Numbered from the stretch's first letter, positions 14,692 to 28,313 are shown. The stretch is DNA of 64,000 nt from Bursaphelenchus xylophilus (GCA_904066235.2 CAJFCV020000004.1:7440001-7504000), one strand, 5' to 3'. The notes: generated from the letters alone by a model not told the origin. Numbers and translations: made by a program.

Positions 14692-16538
14692 CTACGATGG
14701 CACCTTTAGAAGGCTGTAAATATCAAAAATAAAGTATTCAAAATGGAATTAAAATAAAATTGCGCGGATCCTTCGCCCCCGAAGCCCCCGTTCTCGAAGC
14801 CGGGGTTTAATTTTCGTTCGCTATCACCGAGAATTCCACTTTTATTAACAGCAGAAACTTTCCCCCCGAGCCCACAAAAATTCCCGCATCCGTTTCGAGC
14901 CGCGGACAGTGTTAGTCGATGACCGACTTTTCTCCTTATTCTGATAATTGCGCTGGAAGGGTGAAGGTAAATTAGAAGGTAAGTATGGTCTTTTTGGGGT
15001 AGCGGCTACTTCAGGGGGCGATGCAAAGACAAAATGTTTGTTTGCGAGCGGGTCCTTTGATATATAATACGACTATTGGGCAATGGGTTGAGTAATGTTC
15101 AACTACCGCGTGTTTATTCCCCTTAAGGAATAATCTTTACCGTTTAAACTGCTCATTACACTAGGCCTTCCGGAAAATCAACGGACTGATTTTTTGGCGT
15201 TTGCACTGTGCGAGCGACAGCCCGAAAAAAGCCTATTGCACTGTGCAAAAAGTATGAAATTGCACAGTGCAAAGGAAACTTTTTTTTCTCACAGTGCGAC
15301 TTCAGTCCGGCGACTTCCCGGAAGGACTAGTAGAATACAATAACAATCTTATCCCCCACCAAAAATAATATCCCACCTCTGCCGACCCAAAAAAAGCCGA
15401 AACGAAGCTTTACGAAATCTCGAAATGAGTACAGTGGATCAGCAAAGTAAATAAGATGACCCACCCCTCTTCCGGCACTATCTGTCCGCCCAAATCAAGT
15501 CGTCGACCTCATTCCTCCTCCCGATTCCTTTCATAGTATCACCTCAGAAAGAAAGGATTGTGAAGATTCTCCGTGCCTGGCGCTGTTTTTTTTGACCTTC
15601 GCCGCCTGAGGGAAAGATAAGGATCGGACACGGAAACTGGTTCAACTCTCGGCAATTTGACACAATTCCAAGGGATTTCATGAAAATTTCACGGCTTCCA
15701 AGGTCAACATTGCAAGCCCCGGCAAGAATAAATTTACGACAAGGCTGCTTAAACCAATGATTACAATAAAAGACTCCAAGGACACCTAGACGGCCCTAAT
15801 TTAACAAAACAATCAAAACAAAGTGCAATAATATTTGCGCTACCAATAAAACATTGTATCCCCTTCGAGAAAAATTATCTTTCCTGCGGGACTCTCGACT
15901 TTTGGGCCTACGTTGACCCCTGATTTTAAGCCTGCGCGCGCGAACTTTTTGAAATGGCCAGTGGGCCTTTAATCGCTCTCGTGCGTTCGAGCTCCAAAAT
16001 GTTCATTCAGCTCACATTTAACCCGCCGATAAGTCTCATCATGGTTCAATCTGTTTGAATAATGGATTCGGACGAGGTGTGAACGGTTGGAGGATCAGAA
16101 GGACAACTGTGCGGTTTAGATGTCATGAACGATATCTGGCACTGAGTCATCGATGAAACTGTATAATTGGCCTCTGCAAACCATCCCAATCGTCATAATT
16201 TTTTCTTTGTCCTGATTCGCACTGTTTCAATGCAAAAATACTGTATTTCGGCCGTTTTTTGCATTTTTTCGACTTACCTGCACTTTAAAGACGAAAATAA
16301 AAATTCTGCTCAACCTTATCGATCCTACATTCCATTGTGGACATACGTGAAAAAAGGAGCGTTCCCTAGGATTCTTTTCGCGGAAGCTTTTCGGAATTTT
16401 TCCTGTCTTTCATGTCATTATGACAGATTTTTTGGAAAATAAATTTTTGTTTCCGAAAATTTTCGAATCAATCTTCTTGGCCTTGATTTGCTTTTCATTG
16501 ACCCTCATCACTTCGATTTAAAAGCTTACTAACTTGAA
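14692..16538. other. Intergenic spacer, divergent upstream regions
   Basis: This lies between the start of the minus-strand mosaic gene and the plus-strand ankyrin gene, so it should contain both promoters. A compact inverted-repeat element sits at about 15161-15332 (see its own entry). A short 91-codon open frame at 16167-16442 has no recognisable domain and is not called. Confidence 0.5.
15161..15332. mobile_element. Small MITE-like inverted-repeat element
   Basis: The left end reads CTAGGCCTTCCGGAAAATC and the right end, reverse-complemented, CTAGTCCTTCCGGGAAGTC. Both arms continue inward through CGGACTGA. Between them are several copies of GCACTGTGCA or its complement, which can fold on themselves. 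TA lies near both outer ends, which would suit a Tc1/mariner-type target, but the exact boundaries are uncertain. There is no coding capacity. Confidence 0.55.
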
Positions 16539-17383
16539 ATGAGACCCTCCAGTTCTTCTGATGCCATGGAACTGATGGATAGGTTTAGTCAACTGAAGGA
16601 GGCGATCAGAATAACAGATCAGGTCTGGTGTATGAATATATTGGCTTCTGGTTTCCCTATTGACTTTGTCGATGAGATGGGCGCAACTGCGTTACACTAC
16701 GCCGCAAAATCGGGCTCAATCCGCATGGTAAGTGATGAATAACACTTTTTTTGCAATGAATAATAATTTGTACCTAATTTTTATAAGTTGATCAAGAGTT
16801 GGTAAAATAGCTTTATGTTCTTATTGATATAACGGTCCTCTTAGTCTTTTGTAATCATTTTTCGAGGTTGCTTGTAGTTTTAAGTATTAAAATAGTCTTT
16901 CGTACATGTTTTATTACCTAAAATCTTTTTTTATATGTAGGTAAATATCCTCCTAAATCAAGGGGCCCAGCCAGACATAGCTGATTGCCTTGGCTTTACT
17001 CCTTTCCTGATCAGTGCTCGATATGGATATCTCGATATCGTTAAAAGACTGAGCCAATCTGGGGCAAATCCCGAGAAGGAAACGTAAGTTTTGCTTTGGT
17101 TGGTATTGGACTTCTAGTGCGCTGGGAATGAAATCGCAATGTCTGGCAGATCTGGCTGGTCATCCTCATGTTGTTGCTGCTTTGCACACAAATACTTTGG
17201 AAGCGGTAAGTTACGTGTTTACGATTTATCTTTTGCGTTTAGGCTAAGGATCTCAAGACAGCCCGAGAACGCTTTACCGGAATCCATGAGGATTCCCTGA
17301 TCTTTGTGAAGACAAGTCCGGCTAAGAGGAGATCAATTCTGGGCATTCTAAAGCCATTGCGGCTCAAGAGACGACGCGATTGA
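16539..17383 (+). CDS. Small ankyrin-repeat protein
   Basis: Four exons, 16539-16727, 16941-17083, 17118-17205 and 17243-17383, give 186 residues with all phases closed. Residues about 32-110 carry ankyrin repeats. The motif GATALHYAAKSG marks the first repeat, DCLGFTPFLISARYG the second, and a weaker third follows (TALGMKSQCLADLAGHP). The C-terminal 45 residues are strongly basic (AKRRS, LKRRRD). It could be a small scaffold or nuclear adaptor; the partner is unknown. The ATG at 16539 is the first in frame; a second at 16566 is possible. No wider family was recognised. The next gene starts 360 bp downstream on the same strand. Confidence 0.75.
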
Positions 17384-17743
17384 GCGCAGATTTATATAAT
17401 ATTATACATACCATAACCCTTTTTTATTTATTTCGTAAGATTGAGTTAGAACATTAAATACGACTAATGGATCTCAGTTTGAATGCCAGTCAGTTTTTCC
17501 AGTACAGATTATTTGTATAACTATATTTTATTTAACAAACCAATTTTAACAAAGTTAAGAATTATATAATACACAAATGAGTCATTTGTTTTTGCGTTTT
17601 CTCTTTGGGCAAGCCGAAGGAGGGGCGAACGATGAATTTCGCAATTTTCGCAAGCGGGTTTGACAATAAAAAGGGCTATTTCCACACTTCCAGCGGGTTT
17701 ATTCCTCTTTTGTACATCTTATTGTTAAGTTTGTTCTTGCATC

Positions 17744-18459
17744 ATGCCTGAGGACCGGGAAAGATTCTCCTCGGTGTCCACTCAGACGGAAATGGATGAT
17801 GTAAAAGTGAAAAATGGAGAACTGGAGAGAACTTTAACAAACTCGCAAGAAAAAAAGGAAACGGTCAGTTCTGATATTGCATCATCGACGGATAATTCGA
17901 CCTCTGTGGAGCCAAATGAAGTTGAAGAAACAGAACCCTCAACCTCGGATAAAGTCCCTCCAGACCCAGAACAGGAGGGACCACCAACTTCGAAGGAGAT
18001 AAAACAAAACAAATGCCTAAATCAGGAAGGCCTATCATGCTTCCGGTTTTACACTAACGCCGCACACAGGAATTACACCGATTTTGGCGATGACGCCCAA
18101 TTGTCCGAGAGAATGTTGAGATTTCTTGTGAGCGCTGTTCTTTGAGGATTATTCGATGTTTACTTCTCATATTTCCGACTGTAGTTCACTTATTTCAGCT
18201 CTGTTCTAAACGGATTTTATTCGATGTCTATGGGTATGTAACCATAATCACAGCTGGCCGATCATCTTTCTTTTCTTCTGGATGGGATGTAAGATACCAC
18301 ACTCTGAATGTGAAAATTCTTGCATACCTCAGCCGACTTATATTTTTTGATGACAAAGATTTGAGGATCCAAGTGGTCCGGCAAGAAACAGAGAAGTGCA
18401 TCGACAGCGACCTGGTCAAACTAATCTATCTGGCTAAGAGCAAGTCCAATTTAAAATGA
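17744..18459 (+). CDS. Unrecognised protein with acidic, low-complexity N terminus; overlaps the next gene by 4 bp
   Basis: Two exons, 17744-18127 and 18199-18459 (phase 0 junction, GTGAGC donor, TTTCAG acceptor), give 214 residues. Residues 1-85 are rich in Ser, Thr, Glu and Pro and look disordered. Residues about 95-214 look folded (ILFDVYGYVTIITAGRSSFF, then alternating hydrophobic strands and helices) and end KSKSNLK. The TGA stop overlaps the ATG of the next frame as ATGA. I do not recognise the family. An alternative is that this and the next frame form one protein through an unseen intron; I tested the donors near the junction and none restored the frame. Confidence 0.6.
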
Positions 18460-19671
18460 ATGATTTTTTAGAATTGGATATATCTCTGGACATCGATGAA
18501 TATTTCCGAACTAGAGTGGTCGATCAACTGTTGTGGGATGTGAAACTAAAAACAATGGTGTCCTATGGGTATCAAACTGATTACATTCACTATGGAGTTG
18601 ATCCGGTTCAATTGTTAAAACCAGATGACTTTGGAAGGCATGTTTCTAATGTTCTGGTCAATGACATTCAACGTCCTTATGATGTTCGACCACGTGAAGG
18701 AGAAGTGCCTGATACAGTGAGACGGCAGAAATATGTAAAGGTCAGAGCGGGATGTAGGTTACTGTTTGATATATTAAACTTATTCCATGCTGATTCTGAG
18801 ATAGTAATGCGACTTTACACTTAATTTTAGATATAGCAGACGTACTTTACCATCCCTGCGACGATCTTAATTTAAAAAACGTCAATTTTGTTATAATCGC
18901 GCAGTATATTCCGTAAGTACAATGGAAGATTCCAATACTTTTTTCAATTCTTTCAGACTGCCAGAGATGAAGAAATTGAAAAAATTACAAGCTGCTTGTA
19001 AATTTGAGGACTTCTTTGACAGCAATACTTTTGATCTGTACCGAACAATCATGGCGGACATTAAAAGAGCTGCTCCCGAATGTACAGTAGACCTTTCTGC
19101 CGATGTTTGTATTAACACCAGATCTTACGAGCTTCAAAGTGCCTACATGAAAAGAGTTGGTGATGCTTTTCAAAAACTATTGGCGTTGCTGAGAGTTGAA
19201 GACAACCTGTTTGTTCAAATCAATGTGAAAACTTTCCTGCCTCTTGCGGTAAGCTCAAGTGCAACGTTTGGACTTGATGCCGTTTGATTACGGGAACATC
19301 GAATTCTTGGTACTAATCTATTATTTACTTATATACCCACCCGTCTAATGCATATATTGTTCCCCCGCTACCAAATTCCACAGAAAATCGAATATTCAAA
19401 TCTCTTCAAAATTGACTTATAAAACTTACATAATGATTGTAAATTTTGATTTTAGGAACAGCATCGTCATGTTGAGTTCTTCTCGGACATGAGTACGATT
19501 ACTCAATTCCGAAACTTTCGTTTCGACGGAGATAGTTGGGATTACTCAGCCACAATTGATGATCCGCCCTCCGTGGATGGAAACAGAAGGGCTACTCTGG
19601 ATTTAGTTACCACCTTCAATGATGCCGTGCTGGGGATCCTGGGCGACAAAGATTTCATTGTTTTAGAATAA
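18456..19671 (+). CDS. Unrecognised 295-residue protein, downstream partner of an overlapping gene pair
   Basis: Exons 18456-18753, 18831-18912, 18957-19248 and 19456-19671 join cleanly and give 295 residues, soluble, with no signal peptide or TM segment. Using the GTAGGT donor at 18754 fixes the reading frame of the short second exon. I recognise no domain. The sequence has a Tyr/Asp-rich first third, a Lys/Leu helix near residue 128 (LPEMKKLKKLQ) and an acidic C terminus. AATAAA at 19705-19710 ends the transcript. Its ATG lies inside the stop codon of the preceding gene, so it may be the second cistron of a bicistronic RNA or the downstream part of one gene. A TTTTTTAG at 18464-18471 could be a trans-splice acceptor, but use of that site would remove this ATG. 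Confidence 0.6.
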
Positions 19672-22600
19672 GTTGTTACTTATGATTGTTATTGTTTTTT
19701 TACGAATAAATGTAAATTTATTCAGTTGACAGGCAATTTCGACTATTGGGGAAACAAAGCTTTTTTAAAAAAATACTCATCGTCAGTTTATAGGCTTGCG
19801 ATGGTGTTGATTGCAAATATTATATCACCCGCAATGTTCGGATAGACTGATTTCTTAAACGTCCGGACTGTCCTTTTATAGTCAAGGATTATGTGACAAG
19901 AAAGGATAAGAATAATTTAGCAAAGAGGGAATTCAAACCGTTCCGGGGATTGTTTGTGTGTGTCTACATCATGTACTGACAGGATAATGACGAAATATTA
20001 CCATTTTATAAATAAAATTATTCAAGAAACTTGAGAAAAAATATAAAAATCAGAAAAAAGGAGCTAGTTTTTTCTCGTTTCCTACTGTACTTTCAAAATA
20101 TTTCTCGGCTTTTCGAAAAAGGCCTTCCATAATTAAACTTGGCGCGCCTTGTTTTTGGCCGTCTTTATTGGCCGCCTTGGCATGGGGATTAATTTAGTAT
20201 CGAGGAATCTTTATTGGATAATCTTCTTTTCAAATTAGACCCCTGGAAGATTTGATTTGTCGACTGCGAGCATCTGACACCATCAAGAATGCTTTGCTGG
20301 GGCCCTACCGTATCACAGAGTACAGAAGATGAAAGCAACGGACGAGAATATTGAATAATTAGATGGTGACATGCACAAACGGACTATTTCATCAATGCCT
20401 CGCTAAATTTAACCTTTTGTATTAACTGTTTGAAGAGAAGTAGAACCTTCGTAGAACGAACTCCCGTACAACAAAGTCTGTCTGTATTATAAAAAAATTC
20501 AGAAAAGTTATTTTGGCCCAAAACAAGCCTCTGTACAGTGACATCCCTCTTTAACGAATAATTTTTTTGATCCCTTTTGTTGTTGAGGGGTATCGCTGTA
20601 TACTGTAATATCTTTAAACAATGCCTTCAATGTGTTTTAACCCCCAAATTCCCCCTTCTCTCATATTCTCCACGCTTTTACAACAACAGAGCACTTGGCT
20701 TGCAGAAATTCAAAGCTTGAAGGACCAACTTTCCACCAACTTTCTCATACTTTTTATGTTTTGTTTGGAGTTATGAGTACTTTTTACTTCAGGAAAAAGT
20801 AAATGTCCTCAAAAGGCATTGAAAAAAAAACGTTGCCCACAAATGCATCGGAAGATAGGAATTGGGTTACACCGTTATAAGAGAGTAACTTTGTTTACTC
20901 TTCTATAAGCCACTTCATTATTGCGCAATAACGTCCCTTTTGGAATGATAAGAATACCATACCAATAACTGTACTGGAACCACTGTGTAAACAATGGAGA
21001 TATACATAAGTTCCAGTTTCAGCCGGAAATTGAAACCAAAAATTCTTTTCTTAAAGTGCAATATAATAGGAGCAAAAAAAGTGACCGCTAAAAATTTTTG
21101 GTTATTTAATGCGCCAACAAAGGACATTCTTTATTAGCTCAATAACGACTGACTACTGAGGCCAGAAACGAGCAGAAATGGGATTTTTAGGCCTTGAAAT
21201 CATCAGGCGAGATTTACTTTTGTCAGAAAAAATGCTAGCCAAATTAATACTGTTCAAGGCCAAAATATAGCATCGTTTTCTAATAAGAACAGTTACACTC
21301 TGGATCACTGGACTCAACGGAGGCATAAATTTGAATGTCTTCATTGACGGATGCTTTTGGATTTTAATCCCACTCTAAGTACCATTCTCAGTTCAAGGTC
21401 CACAATTTTAATAAACAAATTTGCTATGAAATTGAATCTCCTGACAAAAAAACAGCGCAAGAGTCCAGCTATTGTCGTGATGACATCTTGAGTTGTCATT
21501 ATGACATTCCTCTCCGAATTCGCAATCAGCGCTCCACGTTACTGCGAATCTTTTTTGGGGCGGAGCCAAGAAAGTCGGGTTTGCGAAAAAACGAAAGGAA
21601 AAAACGCCCGCGGCGCCTTTTCGGAAGGAATGGCCATTCTGTAGGAAAGAGGCTAGTCCAACACGCAGACGTTTTGCCTCGCCAAATCGGCCTAATTTGG
21701 AGGTGATTTTTGGGGTTGACGTGCTTTTCAAATTGTCGCCAACTGTGCATTTCCGAGTTGCTGTTGTAGGCATTTTTATGAGAAGTTAGTCGCTAAATAA
21801 AAGTCCTTTTTTGTAAATGTGTAATTGCTTCGAATGAATAGGTTCAAACTAACTTTAAACAATCTTTTTTCTACAAAAGAGACCCTGTAAATCACAGTAA
21901 TGCCTTCTTATTTCAAAACGAATCCTTTTGTACTCGTTAAACCCCGATTATCTAGTAGCAGATTATAAGCATTAGGAAGATTCTAAATCCGTGATTGTAA
22001 CTATCAAATACAAAATTCTGAATGGCCTGAAAGTCTGCAGATATTATCGAATATATAAAAATTTGCAAGAAAATTATGGAATTAATTGTTTCCCATGTGC
22101 GATTCTCATGATCCCATTGATCTTACATTGTTTAATGCACTCATAAGCGGTCGAATCCCCCAGTTTCGTATCCTTAGCGCCGGGAGCGCAATGCCGGAAA
22201 CGGGATTGTGATCGCCGGCACCCACTCGGCCCCCACTTTTTTCGCTTGGCACTTTTATACGGTTCGAGATGCCGCTCGCAACGCAAAACAAACAATTTCC
22301 TGCTCGTTTCAGGACGCTGCTTCTTCAACTTCTTCTCCAATCCCCCTTCGTTTTTTGTGAGTGGCGCTCCACTTTCGTCTTCTAGTTTTTTCGGCCGCCG
22401 CACCTCTTCCGCCCGACAAGGTCGACGCCGTTTTCGTCCGTCCAGAAATATAAAAAAGAAAAAAAGATAAAAAGTGCCCCAGCCGTAGGGCCACTCCGTT
22501 TCATCGGTTCGTCATCTTTGGTAGCGGCGTCATCTCCGCGCCCGGTCCGTCATTGAGAGCCTTGAATTCCGGCCGTTCTGGTTGATCCCGGGCTCGCACC

Positions 22601-22731
22601 TTCTACCGTACTCCTTTGTCATCATCCCTCGGGGTCACGGTTAATGTCCTTTTCAACGTTGACCCCACAATAGCTAGATATTCACTGTGCCAAGCCTGGA
22701 CTAGCTATTCGAAGGTCCAGCAACTTCAGCC
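19672..22731. other. Gene-free 3-kb region
   Basis: I see no exon with coding character here. Open frames at 21408-21773 and 22074-22403 are low-complexity or basic and have no recognisable domain. The last 500 bp (from about 22150) are rich in GC and CpG and lead into the ONECUT gene, so they probably contain its promoter and 5' UTR. Confidence 0.45.
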
Positions 22732-25700
22732 ATGGAAACGCTAGAGAATGGGGCTGACCCAATGTTATCAGCGGCTCTGGGAGCCAATTCTGGCAACGTT
22801 CATTTGTGTCGTGAATACGATGAGCAGCTGAGCATCTACGATGGATATGTTCAGTTAACCCCACTACATCCATTACCATCCCAGAACAACGGCAAATACG
22901 CCTCGACTGTCTCACCGACGGCCCCAGACGCTTCGAGATCTCTTCAGACTGCCACTCCAATGCCCTATGAAAGCCATGAAGAGCATTTTCTGGACCCACA
23001 GCATCGAACACATCATCAACAGAATGTGATAGAGCATTCACAACGATACAACAACCTCCCCTATACGATCAAATATGAATATGACACGGGGAAGCCGATC
23101 GGAATGGATGATCTCACCAATCTACAGCAAACTCATTGTGGGAGGGAAGTAAATGTAAGTTAATGATGCAAGAGATTGGCATCCTTCTTTGGAAATGTTT
23201 ACTGTACAATTGCAGCAGTATTCATATGATTTCAACACATCAGTTCCCAACGATATCCATCAGAACATGTCATACCAAGATAACTTTTATCCCACGGAAC
23301 AATCGCGGCAGAACATCGCGATTAAAAGCGAACCCATGTATGATCCCATGTATTCGTCGTATTCCCAATCAGAGTCCATGATCGAGAACAAAACGGTCCA
23401 TATTCCGGTAAGTTTTGCAATTATGTCATCAAAAATGCATTTATATTTACCAAAAATTGTGATTCCTGGGTTAGCCCGATCTCCGCTTGTCTGGAGCCCA
23501 TCCTTTCCCTCGCTTTACTAATCTCGGCCCCAAATTAGCTCCGAGAACTTTAGCGGCCGGGGCTTTATTTTCCTTCGCCGAGCGCCAAACAGCCTCTATA
23601 TCGGGCATTTAAGGAGCCAAAGAGCCCCGACGCTTCTTCTTAGACCTCATTTGTCTAAGTTAACGTAAACTTTTGCCTAATACCGCGCGTCTCAATCATT
23701 TCTCCTCGGGCTACTAAAATGTGGCGGCCCCGAAACGCGCGGCCAGCACCCCTCAGGGGCCAAAAGGGGGCGGTGGAATCTCGGCCAGAAGTTGACATTT
23801 TTATGGAAGACATTATTTTTGCAACATTAGAAATTGAAGACGAAACTTTGAGGTTTGAAGGCGAGCCCGAAATATTCCGCATAGTTTGTTGTGAAAACTA
23901 GAGCTTTTACGAAAAGGAGATCATTCCAATCGCCTCTTCTCATCTCCTAAATTGTACATATCAACCTTACGGGCCGAAAAAACATCTCCAGATCCCGCCG
24001 AAGATAAATCGTCGAGTATTGCAGCGGGCTCTTGCAAAACACATTTACAACGAAGGCTTTAAACACCCCTCCAATCATATATCATCCTGTCATGCATGTC
24101 GGGGGTTTATGAGGAGCTGGCCCTTGTTTCGTCATTTTCTTGGCTCGGGATGTTTCTTTCATTCCCATTTTTGGGATTTATATGGAAGACAAGGAGCAGT
24201 GGGAGAAATTATAAATTCAGATGGACAAACACACAGAGAGATCGAAGAGAACAAAAGGAATCGTGGAAGAGATGGTCCACTAGGGGGTTAGGTTACCATG
24301 GAAGAAATAGGTTTAGAAATAATCTTGATAAAGCATAATCATAATTATTTTATAATCAATAAGATAAGTGGATATTTTCATTAAGAAGTATCGTACTTAA
24401 GGTAAAAAGTTGCAAGTTTATTCTTAAATTGTCTCGGTTTTCTTCTACTGTAACTGCAGCATGGAAGCCCTTTGCTCTCGGCTCGACCTCATTCCGTCGC
24501 TTTCCGGCTTCAAGTTCAGTTCAGCAGCTTGAAAGCCGGGGATTGAGGGCAACCTCATGAATATGCAAATGCCGACTGAAGAAGCAAAACACGAGAAGTC
24601 TTTGTTGGCCTTCTGAAGGGTTCCGTAAAAGTTTTTGTCTGTTCTTGAACAACCAACCCGGAGGTTTCCAACAAAGGAAGCCCTGGCAGAAAAATTATCT
24701 TTCCTTGTTTCCTTCAAGAGGATCCCGAAGCTCTTCTGGCTTCACGTGGTTCCAAACAATTAATTTAATCGTACGGTCCGAGCGTATCACAAGGCGCCCT
24801 CGGGGGATACGCCGCTTATATCATGGTAAATAAGTGATGGGATCCGGGTCCCTTGACGAATGAAAAAAGTAGATGACTCACATAAAACTTATTTATGAAC
24901 AAAATTCTGTTTGAGGATGGGCACTACGGATGTTGCAGTTTCATATAGGCGCTGCATCGTTTAGCCTGCTGTACACACCCGAGATACTACTGAATACAAG
25001 CCAAGAGCACACAAAAGATTACAGAGTATTGCAATTTCCTCTCCCCTCACACTCCGTCTATTGTGTCTCTCTTCAAAAATAATGTCCATGAATTCAAAAT
25101 GCTGGAAATCTTTACTGAAAACAGTGCTAAAAGATGCAATTGGGCTGTAATTGCAGGAGAATACGACATCCACCTCCTCCTCGTCGGTCCCGTTGGACGC
25201 CGGTGAGCAGCGTCTGCAAGTGTCGGAGGCCGAGAACAATGGCGTGGATGGAGAGGAGTTGAACACCAGAGAATTGGCACAACGCATATCCAGTGAACTC
25301 AAGCGCTACTCCATCCCGCAGGCTGTTTTTGCACAGCGTGTTTTGTGCAGGTGAGTGCAATAGCCAATTAGAGCCAATGTCAGGCTTCATAGTGTCACTA
25401 TTCTTGCCGGTACATTTACAGAAAGCTTTGTGATTACGCTGCTTTAAAGGGGGCAGTGAATCCGAGGTGATCGCTTTTTTGTATGACACTTTCTCCTTCG
25501 CCTAATTCCAAAACAAATTGCCCAAATTAAGCGAAATGACTATAACCTGAGATATGACTGGAATAAAGCACTTCCACCTGGAGGGCCATTTGCTTTCCGT
25601 GTATGGACCACACATACCACTTATGGGCCCCTTTATCCGTCATAAAACGGGTCGTTTTTTAACGACCATTCACTTTGAGTAGGCCTTAATATTCCCACAA

Positions 25701-27407
25701 ATTCAAAATGAGTCAGGTCCACAAAAACCACAAAACAAAATCACATTGCCTGTGCTTAACGGGTTACTGTAGAATGTGCTTTTTGACACTGATGTCATCT
25801 TTTTTAATCCTTTCACATTATTTTCCGCTTTCAGATCACAAGGCACCTTATCAGATTTATTGCGCAACCCGAAACCCTGGGCCAAGCTGAAGAGCGGCCG
25901 CGAGACGTTCCGACGGATGGCCAAATGGCTTCAGGAACCGGAACTTCAACGAATGTCGGCCCTTCGTTTGGCAGGTGAGGACGAACATAACGGGCATCCG
26001 GCGGCGAATGAAAAACGGAAATTTGGAAAAGAAAACATAAAACCTTAAGTTTAAGGGGAAATGGCCGGGAATTATGTTGATGGACTGGAGCGGGTGCTAG
26101 AAATTACGTTAACCCTTGAGATACGACTAGACACGTCATTTTGGTAGGCGGTTTCCATCTTGAACAAATTAAATTTCGAAAACTTTCAGTCCAGTCTTAG
26201 GTCAACACAATTCTTGATGTTCTTTGAATTTTATATCCGATTCCGCCAAGCTGGCGCCGCATAAATTCAATTCCACTTTTTTCGCGCAGCCTCGTGTCTC
26301 ATGGCCCCATTCGCTTGTTGATTTATGCAAATTCGGCGCTTATAATACACATGAGATTGGGCGAAAACAAATGTCTTCATTTTTCTGACCACCAAGTTCT
26401 TCCATTCGTCACTGGGGGTTAAGGGGCCACACTCCGGAAGGGGTTTCGTATCTGGCGCCCAATCTCTTGCGCGCATCCATCAATCATGCCCCGAGGCATG
26501 AGCTCCAAACTTTTACGGCTAAGCCTCCGAGACATTTTTTGGGGAATCTTCAAAATATTTTCGAACCCGGGTCCCGTTGTAAACAGTCGGCCCAATTCTT
26601 TCAAGTATTATCAGCGTTTATGTGCATGTTTTTCAGTTGTCTCAGCATGTAAGCGTAAGGACGAACACCATCAACAACAACATCATCAACATCAGCCGCC
26701 GCAGAAGAAGCCGCGCCTCGTCTTCACCGATGTCCAACGACGCACTTTGCAGGTGCCTGAACTTTCCTGAACTTCTTATAGAACCTCTTTCGTAGGTTGT
26801 AATGATTACATATAGATAACTGTAGTCATATGACCATTGCTTTTGACGATAAGTCGTAGGCTAGATATCCCTGTCTTGAAGCTTATCTATATGGGAAATA
26901 AGTTGATTATTTCAGGCCATCTTCAAGGAAACCAAACGGCCTTCAAGGGAGATGCAGATAACGATCTCACAACATCTGGGACTTGACTTAACGACTGTGG
27001 CCAACTTCTTTATGAATGCTCGACGACGTGGTCATGATCGGTACGATGAAGCGGATGATTCTGATGACGGTTTCTTTGATTACAAAGACGCTGGAGATTA
27101 TAATTACTCTCAATGTGAAGGAGCTTCATTCGAAGGCCCTCATGATCCAGCCAATGTTTACGAATCTTCAACAACATCTAGCCAATCCGAGGTCGTCAAT
27201 AAAGAACTGTATACCAGTTTCAATCCAGAAGATCCCACAAATCGGCCCGAGTATCCGAATTCTGAATCCTCAACGACGCCGTCCAGTCTCTCAACCGTAT
27301 CCCATTCCATATCTCCGCCATGTGATACCAGCACTTACTTCGCTTCTCAGAATTACTCTTCTTGTCCCGACTATCCAGAGAATCGTCTTCAGATGACCAA
27401 TTCATAG
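22732..27407 (+). CDS. ceh-48: ONECUT-class CUT-homeobox transcription factor
   Basis: Six exons, 22732-23154, 23216-23407, 25157-25350, 25835-25974, 26637-26752 and 26916-27407, give 518 residues with all phases closed. Residues about 241-316 form a single CUT domain (NTRELAQRISSELKRYSI ... WLQEPE). Residues about 341-400 form a homeodomain whose third helix reads ANFFMNARRR. Phe at position 48 and Met at 50, instead of Trp and Gln, are the ONECUT/HNF-6 signature. A His/Gln-rich linker separates the domains. The long N terminus and the Ser/Thr-rich tail are probably transactivation regions. In C. elegans the canonical ONECUT gene is ceh-48, a neuronal regulator; the symbol is by analogy. The 1.7-kb third intron could hold enhancers. 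The last donor (GTGCCT) is weak. Confidence 0.88.
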
Positions 27408-28313
27408 GCCATCATGATCCGTAGCGGTCATATATATTTTCTATATGCTCTATGTCTTACATTTTCTCCCTTTTCCTTGTTTGATGACTCTGTTAAGGTA
27501 CTTGAATAAGACGCTGAATTCGTAACGCTTCCTGGACTGCGATACATATCAACCTATCCTTCTTTTGTCCCCCCTAAGATTTCTCCTCGTCACTGCGATA
27601 CATGACGTATATATCGCTGATAACAAAAGGCGTTTCATCTTTTCACATCCCCACTTTCTGTACGCAGTCCCAGGCCCTTATGAATTCCGAGTCTTTAAGT
27701 TCTGACGGGAGGATTGAGAAGCCCCGTTGTCTTCTCGAACAAGTTTTTTTTTGAAACAGGCATAATCCGGTTAACGTCTCTCCGTCTCTCATCGTGCTTC
27801 GAAACCCCCACAATTTTGAGAACAAAAGTCTGAATCCTTAAGTAATTTTTTTGTTTTGCTCAAAACTCGTACTCATTCAAGATTCCGAGGTCCCGAAGGT
27901 CACAAAAATGCTCGTAAATCTGCCCCCCTCGCTTACATTTTTATTTTCTTAAAGCAATTATCTCCCGTCTCCCGGCAACATTTTTAACGAATTCCTGACA
28001 ATTTGGATTCCGTGAAAGGATTCAAAAGACGCTGACATTTGAATCTCTTAAACTCGTTAACACCAGTGATCTCAGTGTAGAAAACAAGCTAGTCCCATTC
28101 CAAATTATTCTGTACATTTTTTATCATGACAACAATAAACAGTACTGTTAAAAGAGGTCAACTCGGTTAGTGTAAGCTCCGATTGGAAGTAAGTAATTGT
28201 AAAATAAGTAATCACCGTAAGTCATCATGATATAAGTAATATTAGACTAGAAAAAGGCTGATGTGAATGTTAGAAAAAGATATAAACATCAAAATAAACG
28301 TCTCAGAAGAATA
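27408..28313. other. Intergenic region between convergent genes
   Basis: This lies between the end of the ONECUT gene and the 3' end of intersectin on the opposite strand. It presumably holds both 3' UTRs. I see no coding signal or clear repeat. Confidence 0.4.

Noticed and set aside
18288..18471. An intron fusing the two overlapping unknown genes (GTAAGA donor at 18288, TTTTTTAG acceptor at 18471)
   Set aside because: Both sites look good, but the phases do not match: the join shifts the downstream frame to an early stop.
21408..21773. Paired frames on both strands in a gene-free region
   Set aside because: Both strands are open over the same GC-rich stretch, which is typical of chance, and neither shows a domain.
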